Shown here one piece after another: positions 60,868-64,000 of a DNA stretch of 64,000 nt; position 1 is the first letter of the stretch, and each line of letters opens with the position of its first letter. The stretch lies in NCBI GenBank assembly GCA_047600605.1, contig JASGKK010000001.1, forward strand, positions 558,001 to 622,000, written 5' to 3'. Position numbers and translations under genes: made by a program. Under the pieces are notes generated by a model, which saw only the letters and a list, made by a program, of their open reading frames with translations, had not been told where the DNA came from and ran no database searches. Origin of the DNA: CAYMZZ01 sp047600605 (GTDB taxonomy: Bacteria > Bacteroidota > Bacteroidia > Chitinophagales > Chitinophagaceae).

Positions 60868-60886
60868 TATTCCGTAACTTACCGCT

Positions 60887-61984
60887 ATGGAGTCATTGCA
60901 ACCGGCCGATCCCAACGAAAGTGGCAAACCTTCACAACGCAAGCCGATGTATCCTATTAAAAGCGGCCTGCGTCAGTATCTTCGTCATCATGGCCGCGAG
61001 GTAAAACTACCCGTGTCTTATAAAGATCTGCTGCATTACACCTATTCCGTACCTATCCTTGATAAAGAAGGTAAAGACACACTCTGGGAAAAAACGATCT
61101 ATGATAAACGTGACTGGGATTATATCCGCGATGGACTGGTTAAAATATATGCTATCCTGAAAACCGAAGGCGATTTCAGTTTTACCAGCCATCTCGATGT
61201 AGCCCGTATCGACTATTGCAGCTTTGGCAACTCCCACCCTTTCCGCATCCGCATTGTCAATAAGTACAATGACAACTATGATCATTATTATATCAAGGTT
61301 GCAGATGCCTCCCGTATTTATGGACTGGAACTGGAGCATATCCTCTCTCCCAACCGCATTACCTTCTTTACCGATGAAGGCACATTGGTAGAGGAACATA
61401 TACCCGGTGTACCGGGCGATGTTTTTATTACGCAGTATTTATCGGATCCGCGCACTAACCGCATCAGGCTGGCCAAAGAGTTTGTAAAATTCAATGAACG
61501 CTGCTTTGTACGCCTGCTGGGCGATATGCGCAGTTATAATTTTGTGGTAGACATTACTCCCGACATCGAAGATTACCAATACCGCATCAGAGCCATTGAT
61601 TTTGACCAGCAGTGTTATGAAGGAAGAAAAAATTTTTACCGGCCACAGTTTTTTAAAGAGAATAACGCATTCGTGGCATTATGCCAGCAGCATCTCAACC
61701 AGGAATCCATTTCACAGTACCAGGCCGAGGAAAGAACACTTATCACATTCCGGCTGGCCAGCTCGCGCTATCGCATCAAAGAGCTACTCGATATCATGAC
61801 ACGCGAGCAGATCTCTCCTCCGGAAAAAGTAATGCAGTTGAAAGAAGAACTCAATACACATTTTCATACCTCCATTTTCAGTCGCTGCCAGTCAATGGGA
61901 CAGGTAGTAAAACGTCAGCTCAAGCATACGCTTCAGAAAAATCTTATGCTGGTGCAACGAAACCTCGGAAAAACGAACGATTGA
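60887..61984 (+). CDS. Uncharacterised protein with kinase-like motifs
   Basis: A 365-residue cytoplasmic protein with no signal peptide. Family not recognised. In the second half, LLGDMRSYNFVVDI (about 210-223) followed by IRAIDFDQQ (about 236-244) has the spacing of the catalytic HxDxxxxN and DFD/DFG motifs of aminoglycoside- and lipopolysaccharide-kinase-like folds. GVPGDVFITQYLS would be a hinge. The first half (ISSHL-like FTSHLDVARIDYCSFG and IRIVNKYNDNYDHYYIKVAD) fits an N-lobe, with the Lys of YYIKVAD as the ATP-lysine candidate. The C-terminal 90 residues are helical and basic. The kinase assignment is inference from motifs. Confidence 0.6.
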   Translation: MESLQPADPNESGKPSQRKPMYPIKSGLRQYLRHHGREVKLPVSYKDLLHYTYSVPILDKEGKDTLWEKTIYDKRDWDYIRDGLVKIYAILKTEGDFSFTSHLDVARIDYCSFGNSHPFRIRIVNKYNDNYDHYYIKVADASRIYGLELEHILSPNRITFFTDEGTLVEEHIPGVPGDVFITQYLSDPRTNRIRLAKEFVKFNERCFVRLLGDMRSYNFVVDITPDIEDYQYRIRAIDFDQQCYEGRKNFYRPQFFKENNAFVALCQQHLNQESISQYQAEERTLITFRLASSRYRIKELLDIMTREQISPPEKVMQLKEELNTHFHTSIFSRCQSMGQVVKRQLKHTLQKNLMLVQRNLGKTND

Positions 61985-62233
61985 TCGGCCTTAATACCTG
62001 TTTTGCTTATCGGAAATAACTTATATTAGCGGCTCTTTTAACGATTGCCTGCCTGAGAATACCGGTAGTAGCTCTGTTTTTGGATAGTAGCCGCTGTAGT
62101 CAGAAATAAACAAGACGGAAAAAATAACACTCCTCTGCTGTGTTTATGCTGCATTCCTGCATCACTGTTCAATATGGATTCACTACCTGGCCAATTGAAT
62201 CAATTTCTATCATTAAAAGAACAACTGCCTTAC

Positions 62234-63304
62234 ATGAAAAAGTACAAAGCCGGGGTGCTGTTTGGTGAAGAATTAGAAGCGCTCTACCAGGATGCAAAAA
62301 ACAATCAATTTGCCCTACCTGCTGTAAACACAATTGGTACCAATACCATCAATGCCACACTTGAAGCAGCTGCACGGGTCAACTCACCCGTGATCATCCA
62401 GTTTTCAAATGGTGGCGCCCAGTTCATTGCCGGAAAAGGCATGCCTAACGATCATCTGCAGGCCAACATTTCAGGAGGCATTTCGGGTGCCCTCCATGTG
62501 CACAACGTAGCCAAATACTACGGCGTTCCCGTAGTGTTGCATACGGATCATGCTGCACACAAATGGCTGCCCTGGATCAGCGGATTACTGGATGCCGGTG
62601 AACAGTTTTTCAAAGAAAAAAAACAACCGCTCTTCAGTTCGCATATGCTTGACCTGAGCGAAGAACCCATTCAGGAAAACATCAGCACTTCCGTGGCCTA
62701 TTACAAACGTATGGCTCCCCTTGGCATGAGCATCGAAATTGAACTGGGTGTAACAGGTGGCGAAGAGGACGGAGTAGACAATAGCGATGTGGAAAATTCA
62801 AAGCTTTATACCCAACCCGAAGATGTGGCTTACGCCTATAAGGAACTGGGTCAGGTAGGCCGTTTGTTTACCGTAGCCGCTGCTTTCGGTAATGTGCACG
62901 GCGTTTATAAACCCGGCAACGTGGAACTGCGTCCCGAAATCCTGCACAACAGTCAGGAGTACATTGCACGCGAGTTCAACACCACTGATAAGAAGCCCGT
63001 TTACTTTGTATTTCACGGCGGCAGCGGTTCACCGCAGCACCAGATCCGCGAAGCAATCGGCTACGGTGCTATCAAAATGAATATTGACACCGATCTGCAA
63101 TGGGCTTTCTGGGAAGGTGTATTGGAAAATTATAAGAAAAGTGAAGCCTATCTGCAGGGGCAGCTCGGCAATCCAGAAGGTGAAGACAAACCCAACAAAA
63201 AATATTACGATCCCCGCGTATGGCTGCGTAAAGGTGAAGAAACCTTTATCAAACGCCTCGAAACAGCATTTGAAGACCTGAACTGTATTAACAGGAACAG
63301 TTAA
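62234..63304 (+). CDS. fbaA: Class II fructose-bisphosphate aldolase
   Basis: A 356-residue zinc-dependent aldolase of glycolysis/gluconeogenesis. Start ATG 62234 (MKKYKAGVLFGEELEALYQD), the family's usual N-terminus; an in-frame ATG 60 bp upstream would add a non-homologous tail. Zinc ligands are in VVLHTDHAAH and VFHGGSGS, the catalytic Asp in the first of these. EIELGVTGGEEDGVDNS is the conserved loop of type A (E. coli FbaA-like) enzymes, and IKMNIDTDLQWAFW follows. The TAA stop is adjacent to family C repeats. Confidence 0.95.
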   Translation: MKKYKAGVLFGEELEALYQDAKNNQFALPAVNTIGTNTINATLEAAARVNSPVIIQFSNGGAQFIAGKGMPNDHLQANISGGISGALHVHNVAKYYGVPVVLHTDHAAHKWLPWISGLLDAGEQFFKEKKQPLFSSHMLDLSEEPIQENISTSVAYYKRMAPLGMSIEIELGVTGGEEDGVDNSDVENSKLYTQPEDVAYAYKELGQVGRLFTVAAAFGNVHGVYKPGNVELRPEILHNSQEYIAREFNTTDKKPVYFVFHGGSGSPQHQIREAIGYGAIKMNIDTDLQWAFWEGVLENYKKSEAYLQGQLGNPEGEDKPNKKYYDPRVWLRKGEETFIKRLETAFEDLNCINRNS

Positions 63305-63427
63305 GAAAGTGTAAAGGGTATAAAGGGTTTAAAAGGTTTAAAGGGCTGTCCAGGCTCTTTAAACCTTTTTGTTTTTTTAAACCCTTACCTCTTTAAACTC
63401 TTTATACGCTTTAAGCCCTTTATACTT
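63305..63427. repeat. Family C inverted arrays between the two aldolase genes
   Basis: Forward words (GTGTAAAGG, GTATAAAGG, GTTTAAAAGG, TTTAAAGGG) start 5 bp after the fbaA stop. Two inverted runs follow (63356-63387 and 63394-63427). The arms would fold into a long hairpin that probably ends the fbaA transcript. Confidence 0.75.
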
Positions 63428-63433
63428 TCGTCC

Positions 63434-63463
63434 TTTGCCCTTTCACCTTTTCTTCTATCTTTG
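63434..63463 (+). promoter_or_regulatory. Bacteroidota promoter of the class I aldolase gene
   Basis: TTTG (63434-63437), 18-bp spacer, TATCTTTG (63456-63463). This is the consensus TTTG-N17-20-TAnnTTTG, giving a transcription start near 63470 and a leader of about 30 nt. Confidence 0.7.
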
Positions 63464-63498
63464 CCTAACGATTGTTAGCAAAACCTAAACCCTGTCAT

Positions 63499-64000
63499 AT
63501 GTCTACCCCTGCCATTCACCAATTGTTAGGCGATAAAGCAGCTTATCTGCTGGAGCACAAATCAACCACGATCAGTAAAGAACAATTACACCTGCCCGGT
63601 CCCGATTTCCTGGAACGTATCTGGCTCCCTTCCGATCGCAATCCACAGGTACTGCGTAACCTCCAGTCCATGTACGATCATGGCCGTCTGGGCGGTACAG
63701 GTTACCTGAGCATACTGCCGGTAGACCAGGGTATTGAACACAGTGCAGGCGCCTCTTTCGCTAAAAACCCCATTTACTTTGACCCGGAAAATATTGTGAA
63801 ACTGGCCATGGAAGGTGGCTGTAATGCCGTAGCTACCACCTTTGGCGGACTGGGTATGCTGAGCCGGAAATATGCGCATCGCATTCCTTTTATTGTAAAG
63901 GTCAATCACAATGAATTTCTGACTTATCCCAATAAGTTTGATCAGATCATGTTTGCCAGTATCAAAGCCAGCTGGAATCTCGGTGCAGCTGCTGTGGGCG
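63499..64000 (+). CDS. fbaB: Class I (DhnA-type) fructose-bisphosphate aldolase, 5' part
   Basis: Starts at ATG 63499 (MSTPAIHQLLGDKAAYLLEH) and runs off the window after 167 codons. The DhnA/FbaB-type landmarks are GYLSILPVDQGIEHSAGASF (about 75-94), FDPENIVKLAMEGGCNAVAT and FIVKVNHNEFLTYP (about 133-146). These enzymes use a Schiff-base Lys, which lies further on, outside the window. It follows the class II aldolase gene by 194 bp but has its own promoter. Confidence 0.9.
   Translation, partial: MSTPAIHQLLGDKAAYLLEHKSTTISKEQLHLPGPDFLERIWLPSDRNPQVLRNLQSMYDHGRLGGTGYLSILPVDQGIEHSAGASFAKNPIYFDPENIVKLAMEGGCNAVATTFGGLGMLSRKYAHRIPFIVKVNHNEFLTYPNKFDQIMFASIKASWNLGAAAVG

Larger units (their letters stand above)
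60150..60886. other. Non-coding region with repeat cassettes
   Basis: No credible gene. It holds family A words directly after the stop (60154-60182), the partial cassette copy (60195-60288), a palindrome CGTCCCGAA-GT-TTCGGGACG (60568-60587), and the full cassette copy (60717-60867). The 60300-60670 part shows no repeat words and nothing I recognise. Confidence 0.6.

Overview
The window is a chromosomal segment of a Bacteroidota bacterium, most likely family Chitinophagaceae. The evidence is a SusC/SusD pair, a DUF4397 lipoprotein, Bacteroidota-type promoters (TAnnTTTG at -7), few Shine-Dalgarno sequences, a B. subtilis-type succinate dehydrogenase with a single membrane subunit, hutU/hutH, and many secreted lipoproteins and outer-membrane barrels. 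Genus is not determinable by eye.

Layout. 1-8.3 kb (minus strand): a truncated secreted protein, a lipoprotein esterase, a DUF1343/NamZ-type muramidase, an AHSA1-like protein, hutU, hutH and an N-acetylmuramoyl-alanine amidase. 8.4-12.7 kb: LptD, a PlsC acyltransferase and uracil-DNA glycosylase. 12.8-16.3 kb: a tRNA-Arg(TCT) whose 3' half is repeated 3,088 bp downstream. The two copies bracket an AT-rich island whose only gene is an 882-residue STAND NTPase with a possible N-terminal HEPN RNase domain. A GIY-YIG nuclease gene lies directly after the second copy. 16.4-21.8 kb: SDR and AraC-type regulator, paired small secreted paralogues, VOC, ankyrin and MDR proteins. 22-25.8 kb: MlaD-like and OstA-like genes, then NhaA. 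25.9-27.1 kb: an IS481-type element. 27.3-34.5 kb: a small barrel protein, a DeoR regulator, SusC, SusD and DUF4397. 34.6-41.5 kb: an SpmA/SpmB-like protein, YchF and a very large outer-membrane protein. 41.5-45.1 kb: sdhCAB. 45.8-50.8 kb: thrABC preceded by a Thr/Ile-rich leader peptide. 50.9-52.6 kb: murQ and an amino-sugar kinase. 52.7-64 kb: S41 protease, ECF sigma factor with probable anti-sigma, cystathionine beta-synthase, BtuF-like receptor, a kinase-like unknown protein, and class II plus class I aldolases (the last one cut by the window end).

Functional themes. Envelope biogenesis (LptD, OstA-like, MlaD, PlsC), peptidoglycan turnover and recovery (NamZ-like, amidase, MurQ, sugar kinase), histidine degradation, respiration, and threonine biosynthesis apparently controlled by attenuation.

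The most unusual features are two. The first is the minimal tRNA-bounded island carrying one HEPN/STAND-like putative defence gene and no visible integrase. The second is the intergenic DNA: most gaps hold arrays of degenerate 7-9-nt words in four families, called A to D here. They often form inverted pairs, one being a perfect 36-bp inverted repeat, and they often begin at or contain stop codons. Several intergenic blocks are themselves duplicated.
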